Below are positions 8,051 through 16,503 of a stretch of DNA of 30,335 nucleotides, one piece after another. The notes below the pieces were generated by a model. It worked only from the letters and a program-made list of their open reading frames with translations, had not been told where the DNA came from and did not search any database. Position numbers and translations under genes: made by a program. This stretch comes from Opitutia bacterium UBA4506 (GTDB taxonomy: Bacteria; Verrucomicrobiota; Verrucomicrobiia; Opitutales; Puniceicoccaceae). Location of the stretch: positions 1 through 30,335 of the forward strand of contig DGMY01000061.1 of the NCBI GenBank assembly GCA_002388665.1, given 5' to 3'. How positions within the stretch are numbered: position 1 is the stretch's first letter; every line of letters begins with the position of its first letter.

Positions 8051-9908
8051 CGGCGGGCACGTCTTCGCAAAAATCGACCAATTGCCAGAGCGGGGCCCCG
8101 GGGCGCTTATCGCGGCTCTCCGGATCTCGATGGTGCGGCGCAGGGGGCGGGTCTTGGTGTCCGTCTTCCAGTGACTGAAGTTCAGCCTTTTTGGCTTCCA
8201 GTTCTTTTTGTAGTTTTTTCCCATCCTCCAGTAATGCGGCTTTACGCTCAGCCAGATTCTTCAGGGCGTCCGCACTGGCAGCTTTCAGCGGTTCGATGAG
8301 AGGGTTTGGTGCGGCTTGGTCGCCAGTTTCCAGCCAGTCGCTGTAATCGAGCGCGAACTGGTCGCCATCGGGTACCTCCATGTGTTTGAGCGAGGCTTGC
8401 CAGACATGGTAATCGCGGATGAGTTGTTCGACCGTGGCGTTCAGACCTGCATCCGCCTTGGCGCTATTCTCGCTGGCCTGCGTGTGTCGGCTTTCCGCTT
8501 GAATGTAGTCCCGGTCGGCTTGCGAAGCTTGATGCTCCGCTTGCGCTAGTTCGCGGTTTCGTGTCTTTAGATGTGTGATCGCCTGGCGGCGGGATCTAGA
8601 GCTTTCCGCCCATCCGGACTCTTGATTTTGGAGCCAGGCGCGGTCGGTTTCGGCAGGTAGAGTGCTTGCGTCCAGTTCGAGTTTGACTTCTTTAACTGAG
8701 TTGCGGAATGCCGCAAACTCGCGATCCGCAGCCTTGTGCTCTTCATCCGCTTTTGTTTCCGATTGATTGAGGTCTTTTTTGCGTTCTTCGACTTGTTGGG
8801 ATGAGGTTAGATATCGTTCAGTAGCTTTAGTAGCAGTGTCCTGATCGTTTTTCGCGGTCTGCCGAGCCGTCTCCAGATTCTCCGCGCTCTTCATTTCCGG
8901 GCTGGACTGCAGTGTCTCTAATTCGGAGCGGGCAGTTTGCTGCGCAGACTCGGTTTTCTGGATGGTCTGCCCGAGCGATTCGACTGCATCCCGATCCTGT
9001 TTGATCTGTTGTTCGTATCCATTGAGTTTGCGTCGGGTGTTTTCGTAAGCGTTATTCGCATGACGGATCATGTCGCAACGCCGTTTCGTCGCGACTTGTA
9101 GGTAGCGTTTGTAATCGGAGAGGAAGCGTTCGACGCCGTCGAGAGAGTTCTTGAAGTCGTCGAGTTCCGTCCGGTTGCTTTCAAGGCTGCGGAAGGCATC
9201 GGCCGCGTCCTCCAGCAGACCTTGGGGTAGGGGGGAGAGTGCTTCGCTCAGGGCTTCGGAGAGCAGGGCTTCGTCCAGCTTGCGCGAAAGCTGGGGTTTC
9301 CGCAGGCGGATTAGTAGCTCGATTAGCGCGTGGTAGCGGCTGCCTAGTGAGAAGAGCGCTTTGTCGATGGCATCACGGTAGTCTTTGGCCTGCTCGTAAA
9401 CGGAGCCTTGGTCAGCCAGAGCCACGATCAGCTTGTCCTTGCTCAAGGGAATATTGTCTTTCGAGAGGAGGACGAAATCTTCGCCCACGCGCAGAGGCGT
9501 CGTGAAATACCAGCGGTTGTGGATGCGCTTACCCTTCACCGCGCGCAGTGCGCAGCCCAAGGTGTAATAGTGGGCCTTGCCTTCCTCGTCGATCCGCCCG
9601 AACTCGATCCATGTGTAGCCCAGCCGGTCGTTGTGTTTGCCCATGAGCAGGTTCCAATCCATGCTCTTCGCCGGGTCGCCGTCGGGCTCGACTCGGTGGG
9701 AGGAGATTTCGCCGTCGAGAAGGAACGGGAGTTGGAGCGCGAGGATGCGTGACTTGCCGGCTCCGTTGTTGCCGCGCAATAGGAGTTTCCCGTCCTCATA
9801 CCAGAACTCCTCGTTGTCGTATTTGTAGATGTTGAGCAGGCCACTGCGGAGCGGTGCCCAGCGTTTCGACTGGGGGCGGGGGAGTGTTTCTTGGTCGGGA
9901 AATGCCAT
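7860..9908 (-). pseudogene. jetC: Truncated Wadjet type II SMC-like ATPase JetC (TIGR02680)
   Basis: JetC is the SMC-type ATPase that extrudes DNA in Wadjet, an anti-plasmid complex. The head domain start is intact: RWAPLRSGLLNIYKYDNEEF, then Walker A GNNGAGKS at residues 46-53. A long coiled coil rich in Gln, Glu and Lys begins around residue 270. Homology continues to GAPLWQLVDFCEDVPA (ending at residue 619, base 8052), a motif I recall from TIGR02680 proteins. After that the frame reads 63 proline- and arginine-rich residues that look out of frame, ending at 7860. The family is about 1350 aa, so the second coiled coil, the signature motif and Walker B are missing and ATP hydrolysis cannot occur. 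The start ATG at 9908 is 16 bp after jetB. Confidence 0.85.
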
Positions 9909-9924
9909 CGTCGCGGGTGGTTGC

Positions 9925-11211
9925 TTAGGATTCTTCGTAGCCCTTCAAACCGTATCGGGCAATGGTGGGTTGGGGCGTGATGTGATCTTCGGCAAGCTCG
10001 ATCAGTCGCAGCCCCTCCAATTGTGTGAGAACTTGATTAGTCAGTGTCTTGTGCATTCCGGGGTCGGCCACGTTCTTGCGCCAGTGTTTTCGGTGTACCT
10101 GTATGAGCTGCTCGGTCTTTCGGTAGAGGTCTTCTTTGGGGATGCGTGTCTCGGCGTTTTTGCGTAGGCGGTCGCCCAAATACTCGGCCAACAGCAGAGT
10201 CAGGTGACCGTCGGTGCCTTCCTCCGGCAGCCCGTAGTCGGTCAGGTCTCCACCGAGATCGACCATCGCGACCCCTTCCCGTCGCAACTCCGGAATCAAG
10301 TCGGTCTGATTGCGGATTTCGCGGAGGATCGACGGGCGTTGTTTTTCCCAGTAGAGGAGTTCGGATTCGGACAAATCCTTGTAGAATAACACCGGGTCGT
10401 CCAAGAGATGCCGGTATAGTTTGATCCGAATGGCGCGGTTGCGTGCTTCGTCCGATTCGGCCACCGGTTCGAAGGCAAGCGCGTGGAGCCGCCCTTGGGG
10501 CTTGGTTTGGCTGAGCAAAGAAGGGCTTTGCCGGGCGGCCATCAGGCGACCGAGGATGCCGTGGTTGACCGAGTAGAGTGCGTCGGACGCCTGATTGTGT
10601 ATGAACTTTTCCTCGCTTCCCTGGATACGCTCCAAGACGCAAAGCTCGATCAGCTTGCGGAGCACTTGCACGAAATCGCGCCGCTCGTCGATGGCTTCGA
10701 GCGTGAAGTGCAGGCCGTGCTCCGCGAAAGCTTCGTTGCCCTTAATCAAGGCAACCACGTCTTGGGAGAGGTGCCCCAATGTGGTCTGCCTCTGGGAACG
10801 CTCCAGAGAGGAGAGGGCGAGACAAAGCAGCACATAGCGTCGTTTCGAAAAGGCCGCCCCGTTCTTCCGGTCGCGGCAGGGGCGGCTCGCGTCCGTCGGA
10901 TCGGCGGCGGTCTTGTTGAGTCGGGCCAATTCCGAGTTGATGAAAAGACTCCAGCCCGTGTAGTGCGAAAACCAGTGTTTGAGCCATTCGCTGTGCCGAC
11001 GGATCATCGAGAATATTTCGTTTGAGCCGGATTGGCTGACCACGATCGGTTGGAAAAGCAGCGCCCGGACGCATTTCCGCCGTTCCGCTTTTGTGGACTC
11101 GTCGATCTCATGCGAGAGCGCCGTGAGTTTGCGACGTCGGCGGGCGGAGGCGCTCTGAATATTGCCCTGCGAAACTTCGGAGGAAGATGATGCTGAACTC
11201 GGATGTCTCAT
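9925..11211 (-). CDS. jetB: Wadjet type II subunit JetB (DUF2398, TIGR02678)
   Basis: A 428-aa protein with the look of TIGR02678, the kite-type subunit that bridges the SMC and kleisin partners in type II Wadjet. It is recognised from its position in the TIGR02677-02678-02680 order and from segments such as FSKRRYVLLCLALSSLERSQ, RKLIELCVLERIQG and LLDDPVLFYKDLSESEL. The ATG at 11211 is chosen because it makes a 4-bp ATGA overlap with the jetA stop, typical of translational coupling. A longer frame to 11295 would run into jetA. No frameshift is visible, so the gene is intact, but its partners are broken and the product probably has no role now. Confidence 0.85.
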   Translation of the reverse strand: MRHPSSASSSSEVSQGNIQSASARRRRKLTALSHEIDESTKAERRKCVRALLFQPIVVSQSGSNEIFSMIRRHSEWLKHWFSHYTGWSLFINSELARLNKTAADPTDASRPCRDRKNGAAFSKRRYVLLCLALSSLERSQRQTTLGHLSQDVVALIKGNEAFAEHGLHFTLEAIDERRDFVQVLRKLIELCVLERIQGSEEKFIHNQASDALYSVNHGILGRLMAARQSPSLLSQTKPQGRLHALAFEPVAESDEARNRAIRIKLYRHLLDDPVLFYKDLSESELLYWEKQRPSILREIRNQTDLIPELRREGVAMVDLGGDLTDYGLPEEGTDGHLTLLLAEYLGDRLRKNAETRIPKEDLYRKTEQLIQVHRKHWRKNVADPGMHKTLTNQVLTQLEGLRLIELAEDHITPQPTIARYGLKGYEES

Positions 11212-12251
11212 GCGCTTGCCTGAAAGCTTCCCCGGATAGTGACCCAGTGATCGAAGCCGGACAATTCGCCCTCGCTGGTACGGATGGCCACCCAACTTGA
11301 GTCAATGATAGGTTCCAGATGGATAACAAGCGAACCGTCGGTAGAGGGTGCCAATACGGATTCGTCCGGCTCGGTTTTCTGTGAGAGCGCTTCCCCCAGA
11401 AGATCCAAGAGCAGATCGAAGGTATGTGGATCCAGCGCCGCGATCTCCGAGAGCCGGGTTCTTTGGTTGGTGGCGAGGACGCGACGAGCCTCGGAGATTT
11501 GGCGGGTTTCTTCTTCGTTCAGCTTCTTGATGGCCGCTTTCCCCTCGCGGCGATCTAAGACTGACTTCGCGGGTCCCCTGGCCACGCTGCGCCCCGACTG
11601 CCTGAGTCTCGGAGTGATCCATACCGGCTCGGCTTCGAGCCAGCTTGTCTTAGCCGGGACAGGATGCTCTTCCCGACGGTCGAGCGTTTCACTATTGATC
11701 ATATAGTGTCGGCTCGGGCTGAGGGAAAACGCTGTCCGCCAGAGTCGGTGCAGGTCGTCCTCGGTATCGGCTTCGGCAAACCATCCGGCGAGCGTCTTCC
11801 AGTCGGTTGCCCGGTCGCTTCGTGTGCTCCGTCGATCATTGATGTTCGCAAGTGTGGCCAGTAGCGCGGGGATGGCGCTGCGTGCCTTTTGACGGAGGAT
11901 TTCCGCCTGGGAGCTTTTCCCCGCGTCACCCAAAAACCAGCGACGCAGCCCCTGCCAGCGGCGCTGCCAAGCCATCCGTCGTTCCTTGCGGAGCACCTCC
12001 GTCGGATCCAAAGCGTCGATCAATTCGCGGCGGGTCAGGCCATCGAAAGCCAGCTCCATCAATGCGGGCTCGAAGCGGTTCAACTTGATGGCGATTTGAT
12101 TCGTCGCCGTGACGAGTTCGCCGATGAAGCGCTCAAGATAGTCGATCAACATTTCCTTGTATTTCAGGAAATCATCGACCGAGAGACCGTAGAGGTCGAT
12201 CGTCTGCTGGAGGCTCCGCATGAAAATTTGGGTGGCGCCATCCACAGCTCG
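11208..12251 (-). pseudogene. jetA: 3' portion of Wadjet type II jetA (DUF2397, TIGR02677), separated by a group II intron
   Basis: This is the C-terminal 347 residues of the kleisin-like JetA. It starts in frame at Arg-Ala-Val-Asp-Gly directly after the intron edge (12251) and runs through FMRSLQQTIDLYGLSVDDFL and YLERFIGELVTATNQI to a stop overlapping jetB. The C-terminal HWVTIRGSF ending looks complete. The open frame can be traced further, to 12794, but that stretch is antisense intron sequence. Joined to the 5' portion it gives one uninterrupted frame. Confidence 0.85.
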
Positions 12252-12871
12252 GTGAGTTGGGAAGTCGCTGAAATAGAAATGAAAACAACAGATAAGATGA
12301 AAATATAAATCAGCGATGGAAATTCTCAGATCAAACCCAGCGGGTTCACTCCCGCCCGGAAGGCCTGACCAGCCACCGGAAGCGAGTCTTGCGTCGTCGG
12401 TAGAGATGCCGGCACGAAGCGTAGACAGCGAGTTGCAAAGCCCTGTGATAGAGCCTCGAAAGTTCATTGATTGGCGGAGTCTTCGTGTTTCCAATAGCGG
12501 GGACCAAGCGGTCGCATCCAATAAGAGCCATTGTGGCAACTGGTCTGTTGCGAACGTCCGCCCGGGGTCGAAGAGCATGGCAGAGCAACATCGGGGTTTG
12601 CCGGGAAGATGGGAGAGCCTAGCGTTTCCTTGGGATGAAAGCACCGGATTGGACGAGCCCGGTTTACCAACGTCCTTGCTGATCGCGTCGGCCTTGCCGC
12701 GATCCAAGCGCAAAAACGCAAGGTCAACCAAGGTATCGTATGGCGAGGGAGACCGAGCCACCGAGATGAACGAAGGCAGTCTTAGCCTCTGCATAGTAGC
12801 GATGGAAAGCCGGGGAACTGACCCGAAGGACCCGGTGAGTAGTCAAGGCGGAGGTCGGATCATGGACGCTT

Positions 12872-12878
12872 AGGAGGG
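12872..12878 (+). promoter_or_regulatory. Ribosome binding site of the intron maturase
   Basis: AGGAGGG lies 8 nt before the ATG at 12887. It is one of the few strong Shine-Dalgarno sites in this window and supports that start over the ATG at 12902. Confidence 0.7.
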
Positions 12879-12886
12879 AACTACGC

Positions 12887-14224
12887 ATGGACGACAGAGA
12901 CATGAAAAGCGTATCCACGAAACAACTAAGCATAGCAAACACGGCAAGGAAGTATTCTAACGAGCCGATCACCGTGCTGCACCCGAATCTGGACGTGCAT
13001 TGGCTCTGGGAAGCCAGCCTGCGAGTGCGTAAAAACAGCGCCAGCGGGGTGGACAACCAGAGGTATGCCGACTACGAAGAGGGCAAGCAGGAACGGTTGG
13101 AGGCACTATTGACGAAGGCGAAGGAGGGCAGCTACCGCGCTCCCCCGGTAAAACGGAAATACATTCCGAAAGACGGAGGCGAGCAGCGCGGCATCGGTAT
13201 TCCGACGCTGGACGACAAGATACTGCAACGGGCCGTGGTGATGCTGCTGGAGCCTATCTACGAGGAGGAGTTTTATGACTTTTCCTTTGGATTCCGCCCC
13301 GGCAAATCACCGCACCAAGCCTTGCGGTATATCTACAGCCAGTGCTACGAACATCAAGTGGCCTACGTTCTGGACGTCGATCTACGAAAGTATTTTGACA
13401 CGATAGACCACGGCCACTTGCGCGAGATACTCCGTCGCAGGGTGGGAGACGGCGTGGTAACACGCCTTATAAACAAGTGGCTCAAAGCGGGCGTTTGGGA
13501 GAACGGCAGCGTTCATTACCCCGAAACGGGAAGTCCGCAAGGGGGCGTGATAAGCCCCTTGCTCAGCAACATATACCTGCACACCGTCCTCGACGAGTGG
13601 TATGTCCTAGACATCCGCCCGCACTTGAAGAGCAAGTCTTTTCTTGTGCGCTATGCCGATGACTTCGTGATGGGGTTTGCCAACAAAGCCGACGCCGAAT
13701 CAATGCTTGCAGCGTTGACGGCACGCTTCGCCGAATACGGTCTGCAAATCCATCCGGAGAAAACGCGACTGGTGCGGTTCGAAAGACCAGGCAGGACCGC
13801 GAACGCCGGAGAGAAACCGGAGACGTTCGACTTCCTCGGCTTCACCCACTACTGGGGGAAGTCCCGCAAAGGCAACATGGTGGTACAGCGCAAAACTTCC
13901 GGCAAACGCCTGAGACGCACCCTCGGGGCGATCAAAGAGTGGGGCTGGAAGCACCGACACTTGCCACTGAAAGAACAACAGGAAAAGATTAACCGGACGC
14001 TAACCGGGCATTACGCCTATTACGGAATCACAGGCAACTCCCGCCGCCTCAGAGAAGTGCACTATCAGGTGAAACAACTCTGGCGCAAATGGCTGGGCCG
14101 AAGAAACCGGGACGGGCCGATGAACTGGAAGGCCTTCGGTCAACTGCTGGTCAACTACCCGTTGGCTCCTCCTCGGATTGTTCATCCCTATCAAAAATAC
14201 GCTCCCAGCGAAACCATGATCTGA
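12887..14224 (+). CDS. ltrA: Group II intron reverse transcriptase/maturase
   Basis: A 445-aa intron-encoded protein that helps the intron RNA fold and splice and copies it into DNA at new sites. The reverse transcriptase motifs are in order: GIPTLDDKILQRAV (about 104-117), FGFRPGKSPHQAL (134-146), DVDLRKYFDTIDH (163-175), GSPQGGVISPLLSN (215-228) and the catalytic YADD (256-259). The maturase (X) domain follows, with RTLGAIKEWGWKHRHLPLK and LTGHYAYYGITGNSRRL. It ends soon afterwards without an HNH endonuclease domain, so it would prime from nicked or replicating DNA. No frameshift is visible, and the intron could be mobile today. Confidence 0.95.
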   Translation: MDDRDMKSVSTKQLSIANTARKYSNEPITVLHPNLDVHWLWEASLRVRKNSASGVDNQRYADYEEGKQERLEALLTKAKEGSYRAPPVKRKYIPKDGGEQRGIGIPTLDDKILQRAVVMLLEPIYEEEFYDFSFGFRPGKSPHQALRYIYSQCYEHQVAYVLDVDLRKYFDTIDHGHLREILRRRVGDGVVTRLINKWLKAGVWENGSVHYPETGSPQGGVISPLLSNIYLHTVLDEWYVLDIRPHLKSKSFLVRYADDFVMGFANKADAESMLAALTARFAEYGLQIHPEKTRLVRFERPGRTANAGEKPETFDFLGFTHYWGKSRKGNMVVQRKTSGKRLRRTLGAIKEWGWKHRHLPLKEQQEKINRTLTGHYAYYGITGNSRRLREVHYQVKQLWRKWLGRRNRDGPMNWKAFGQLLVNYPLAPPRIVHPYQKYAPSETMI

Positions 14225-14225
14225 G

Positions 14226-14258
14226 GAACCGTGTGCATCAATCGTGCTCGCACGGGTC
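14226..14258 (+). ncRNA. Group II intron domain V-like hairpin
   Basis: The segment begins GGAACCGTGTGC and ends GCACGGGTC. The strand CCGUG pairs with CACGG, then a small bulge, then GCA pairs with UGC below a short loop. This is the compact shape of the catalytic domain V, although the usual AGC triad is not obvious here. It starts just 3' of the maturase stop, where domain V is expected. The following GTGCGG...CCGCAC hairpin (14266-14289) would be domain VI. A covariance-model search would settle the exact pairing. Confidence 0.6.
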
Positions 14259-14292
14259 TGTAGGAGTGCGGTCGAGCAATCGGCCGCACGAC

Positions 14293-14820
14293 CTCGACGC
14301 GGTTCGTCAATTCTTCGAAGCGTCCTGTGAGATTGTTGAACGCGGAGTAAAGTTTGGCCTCGTCAAGTGGTGCCGCAGCGAGCAGTTCGTAGATTTCCTC
14401 AAGGGATACCAAAATATCGCCAAGCGCACTCACCTGCAATTCTCCGGGGCGGTCAATCTGCGTATAGAAAAACTCTAGTGCCGCCTCGGCGGCTTCACCT
14501 TCTGCGGAGAGCTGGTAAAGATAGCGGGGGCGGTAGAAATCCTCCACCGTCGTGACTTCTGCGCTGTCGCGGGTGGACAGCAGATTTCCCCATTCAGAGA
14601 GTTGCTGGAGCCGTGCCTCTATGGTCGAAAGCTCCATGCCCGCATCTCGCAATTCGACGAGCAACTCTGAAGGGCGAAGATGGATCATGAACTCTTCTCG
14701 ACTACGGACGAATGCTTCGAGGATAGCCCGGTAATCCCCCGATTTTTCAGAGTTCAAATGTGCGAAGGCGGAGAGTTCCGACTGTCGGGTGGGGGTGGTT
14801 AGTTTGCCTTCAGTATCCAT
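14293..14820 (-). pseudogene. jetA: 5' portion of Wadjet type II jetA (DUF2397, TIGR02677)
   Basis: The first 176 codons of JetA, from ATG 14820 to the intron edge. TIGR02677-like features include SELSAFAHLNSEKSGDYRAI, LLVELRDAGMELSTIEARLQ (a winged-helix-like segment) and VEDFYRPRYLYQLSAEGEAA. The open frame carries on for 34 codons into antisense intron sequence and stops at 14191, so the cell could make a truncated 209-aa product. The first half alone lacks the parts that contact the SMC head, so the complex cannot assemble. With the downstream 3' portion the full gene would encode 523 aa, a normal size for this family. Confidence 0.85.
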
Positions 14821-14843
14821 TTGATAATCCGATTAAGATGCTT

Positions 14844-14864
14844 TTGCCTGTCTCATACAGGCAA
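14844..14864. promoter_or_regulatory. Perfect 8-bp inverted repeat in the jetA leader
   Basis: TTGCCTGT-CTCAT-ACAGGCAA sits 24-44 bp upstream of the jetA start. It could be an operator or an mRNA leader hairpin. It lacks the T-run of a terminator for either direction. Confidence 0.5.
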
Positions 14865-15026
14865 GTGAAAAACGATTCAAGCTCTGGGAGCAAACGTGGA
14901 GCCATCCTACAGATCAGTATTGCGTAGCATCCGATATGCAATCAGTGTACTTGGGGTATGTTGATTGCTATTGACGCAGTTTATATTCCTGACGCGATAT
15001 TGCTTGCTGGGCAGCTTGGTGCACCA

Positions 15027-15038
15027 TTTTGCGCAAAA
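15027..15038. promoter_or_regulatory. 12-bp palindrome upstream of the ECF operon
   Basis: TTTTGCGCAAAA is a perfect palindrome 52 bp upstream of the ATG at 15091 and runs into an A-tract. It is a possible repressor site. Its AT-rich arms mean chance occurrence is possible. Confidence 0.3.
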
Positions 15039-15090
15039 AAAAAAATCGAATATTTTGAGGGGTTTGGGCTTTTTATGCGTTTAACAGACT

Positions 15091-15423
15091 ATGAATGACC
15101 TAGAATTTGAAAATTTGATTGGTGCGGAGCGTGATCGGCGCTTGCCGTCCTGCCCGGCCAACCTTGAAGCGAATGTGCTCCGGCGAGTGCGGCTTGCCGC
15201 GTGCCCAGCTGAAAGCTTAAGCACATTTGGCTGGATATTTGGCTTGTTGTCTCGGAAGACTGCTGGCTTTGGTTTTGCCGCCGGAGTGATGGTGTTGAGC
15301 GTGGTTGTGAGTGTTGTGACAACTTCATCGTCGCTCCGTGCCGCGGAAACTAGAGATTTGGCGGTAAAATCGCTGGACTTTGGCGTTTTTGAACAAAGGG
15401 CAATTCTCAACCTAGAACACTAA
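15091..15423 (+). CDS. Small membrane anti-sigma-like protein (CnrY-like position)
   Basis: A 110-aa protein with a cytoplasmic N-terminus (about 1-55, CPANLEANVLRRVRLA), one membrane segment around 60-80 (GFGFAAGVMVLSVVVSVV) and a short outer tail. This layout, and its place as the first gene of a three-gene set with a periplasmic sensor and an ECF sigma factor, match CnrY, the anti-sigma factor that holds CnrH at the membrane in Cupriavidus. Sequence similarity to CnrY itself is not evident to me, so the role is inferred from topology and order. The next gene begins 1 bp after its stop. Confidence 0.65.
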   Translation: MNDLEFENLIGAERDRRLPSCPANLEANVLRRVRLAACPAESLSTFGWIFGLLSRKTAGFGFAAGVMVLSVVVSVVTTSSSLRAAETRDLAVKSLDFGVFEQRAILNLEH

Positions 15424-15424
15424 C

Positions 15425-15904
15425 TTGATGACTCAAAATAATCGAACTCTGTGGGTGCGGCGCATTCTAAGCCTCGCTGCGATTGCTTTCGTTTTGATCC
15501 TTATCTGCGTGGGAAGCTCTTTGTTTTTTGCAAAGTATTTAACGCATGGATCCTCCGGCTGGCGCAATGATATGTCTCGGGGGCACCAGTGGCTGCATCA
15601 GGCGTTGGAACTCACGGAGGAGGAAAAGGCCGCGATTGATTCCTTTGAGGGGGAGTATCATCATGATCGCGATGCACTCATCCAAGAGTTTGACTCCAGA
15701 ATCGCAGAGTTGCGCCAGATTCTCGTTGAAAGCGACGAATACGTGCCCGAGGTGGATGTCGCGATTCATCGAATCCATGAGGTTCACGGGCAGTTGCAAG
15801 AGCTGTCGATTCAGCACTATTACGATATGCTGAATGTGCTGCCTCCCGAGAAGCAAGCGAAGCTTCGAGAACTCGCCGTCAAGGCGCTCAGCCAGCCGGA
15901 GTGA
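15425..15904 (+). CDS. CnrX-like periplasmic metal sensor
   Basis: A 159-aa protein anchored by an N-terminal membrane helix (about 14-36) with a helical periplasmic domain of the Metal_resist/CnrX type. The five residues that bind Ni/Co in CnrX (H42, H46, E63, H119, M123) have counterparts H54, H58, E75, H131 and M135. The intervals 4, 17, 56 and 4 are identical. This strongly suggests a working metal site. In CnrX, metal binding releases the sigma factor from CnrY. The sensor lies between the anti-sigma-like gene and the sigma gene, in the same Y-X-H order as cnrYXH. Which metal it senses (Ni, Co or Cu) cannot be told from the sequence, but the neighbouring island is for copper. Confidence 0.8.
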   Translation: MMTQNNRTLWVRRILSLAAIAFVLILICVGSSLFFAKYLTHGSSGWRNDMSRGHQWLHQALELTEEEKAAIDSFEGEYHHDRDALIQEFDSRIAELRQILVESDEYVPEVDVAIHRIHEVHGQLQELSIQHYYDMLNVLPPEKQAKLRELAVKALSQPE

Positions 15905-15912
15905 GACCATGA

Positions 15913-16503
15913 ATGGATTGGATGGACGCAGATTTTTTATCAATCAAGAAGATCCAGCAGGGCGAGGAGGCGGGGCTAGTGGAGCTGATGTCCCGCCATC
16001 GGGAATCTTTATTCAGGTTTGTTTATCGCTACGTCGCTAACGAAGCGGATGCAGCTGATCTTACCGAGGAGACTTTCTTCCGTATCTACGAGAAGGCGGA
16101 TCGTTTTCGCCCAAAGGCTAAAGTAACGACTTGGATGTTCACGATCGCGGGAAACTTGTGCCGCGACTTCATCAGGAAGAACAAGAAGCGCAGCTGGGAT
16201 CTGTCGCTTGACGCGGAAGTGGGGGATCAGACGGGCGCGACCATAATGGGTGCGTTTGCATCGGATTCGAATGATCCTAGCGAGGCGGCATCCGCCAAAG
16301 AGACAACTGGCGATATCCAAGAGGCGGTTATGCGATTACCGCAGAAGCTCAAATTTCCGTTCATCTTCTGCATACTTGAGGATAATTCCTACGACGAATG
16401 CGCGGAGGTTTTGAAGACCAGTCGCAAAACGGTGGAAACGCGCATCTATCGGGCACGAAAAATACTTCGAGAGGAACTCTCCAGTTTACAGGAGCATGTT
16501 TAA
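15913..16503 (+). CDS. ECF-type RNA polymerase sigma factor (CnrH-like position)
   Basis: A 196-aa extracytoplasmic-function sigma factor. Region 2 is seen at about 20-85 (ADLTEETFFRIYEKADRFRP, TTWMFTIAGNLCRDFIRKNK). Region 4 is at about 136-190 (AVMRLPQKLKFPFIFCILED and the helix-turn-helix YDECAEVLKTSRKTVETRIY). An acidic linker separates them and region 3 is absent, as usual for ECF factors. It is held in check, by inference, by the membrane protein two genes upstream. The start ATG at 15913 lies 8 bp after the sensor stop; an ATG at 15909 is in another frame. The gene overlaps the next one by 8 bp. Likely targets are its own operon and metal-resistance genes nearby. Confidence 0.9.
   Translation: MDWMDADFLSIKKIQQGEEAGLVELMSRHRESLFRFVYRYVANEADAADLTEETFFRIYEKADRFRPKAKVTTWMFTIAGNLCRDFIRKNKKRSWDLSLDAEVGDQTGATIMGAFASDSNDPSEAASAKETTGDIQEAVMRLPQKLKFPFIFCILEDNSYDECAEVLKTSRKTVETRIYRARKILREELSSLQEHV

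Larger units (their letters stand above)
12252..14292 (+). mobile_element. Group II intron (2041 bp) inserted antisense in jetA
   Basis: The boundaries come from the broken host gene. Removing 12252..14292 joins minus-strand codons GTC GAG to CGA GCT and restores one continuous JetA frame (TNRVE-RAVDG). The intron starts GTGAG, near the GUGYG consensus but with A in the fourth position, and ends in AC, fitting the AY rule. On the plus strand it contains about 635 nt of putative domains I-IV, the reverse transcriptase/maturase gene, a domain V-like hairpin (14226-14258) and a domain VI-like hairpin (14266-14289). Because it is opposite to jetA, splicing can only occur from plus-strand transcripts, never from jetA mRNA. 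Its class is not determined. Confidence 0.85.
14821..15090. other. Divergent intergenic region between the jet locus and the ECF cassette
   Basis: This 270-bp AT-rich spacer must hold the leftward jetA promoter and the rightward promoter of the anti-sigma/sensor/sigma operon. It contains an inverted repeat near jetA (14844-14864), a palindrome near the rightward gene (15027-15038), and a run of 11 A at 15035-15045. A TTGACG at 14971-14976 could be a -35 element, but no -10 at good spacing was found. No RNA gene was recognised. Confidence 0.5.

Noticed and set aside
8053..8224. An ATG at 8224 that would extend the unrecognised gene to 219 aa.
   Set aside because: The added stretch is jetC coding DNA in the wrong frame, so the start is accidental.
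9239..9752. Plus-strand ORFs opposite jetC.
   Set aside because: They are shadows of a well-supported JetC frame and have no domain or ribosome binding site.
12252..12794. The open frame upstream of the jetA 3' portion, giving a 528-aa ORF.
   Set aside because: It is antisense to the intron's structured RNA, and JetA homology begins exactly at the intron edge.
12887..14224. The reverse transcriptase as part of a retron or a diversity-generating element.
   Set aside because: The maturase domain, domain V-like hairpin and clean host-gene junction all fit a group II intron; no template/variable repeat or retron msr/msd structure was seen.
15035..15045. Run of 11 A considered as a terminator or slippage site.
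   Set aside because: On the minus strand it would be a T-run preceding, not following, the TTTTGCGCAAAA dyad; no coding frame crosses it.
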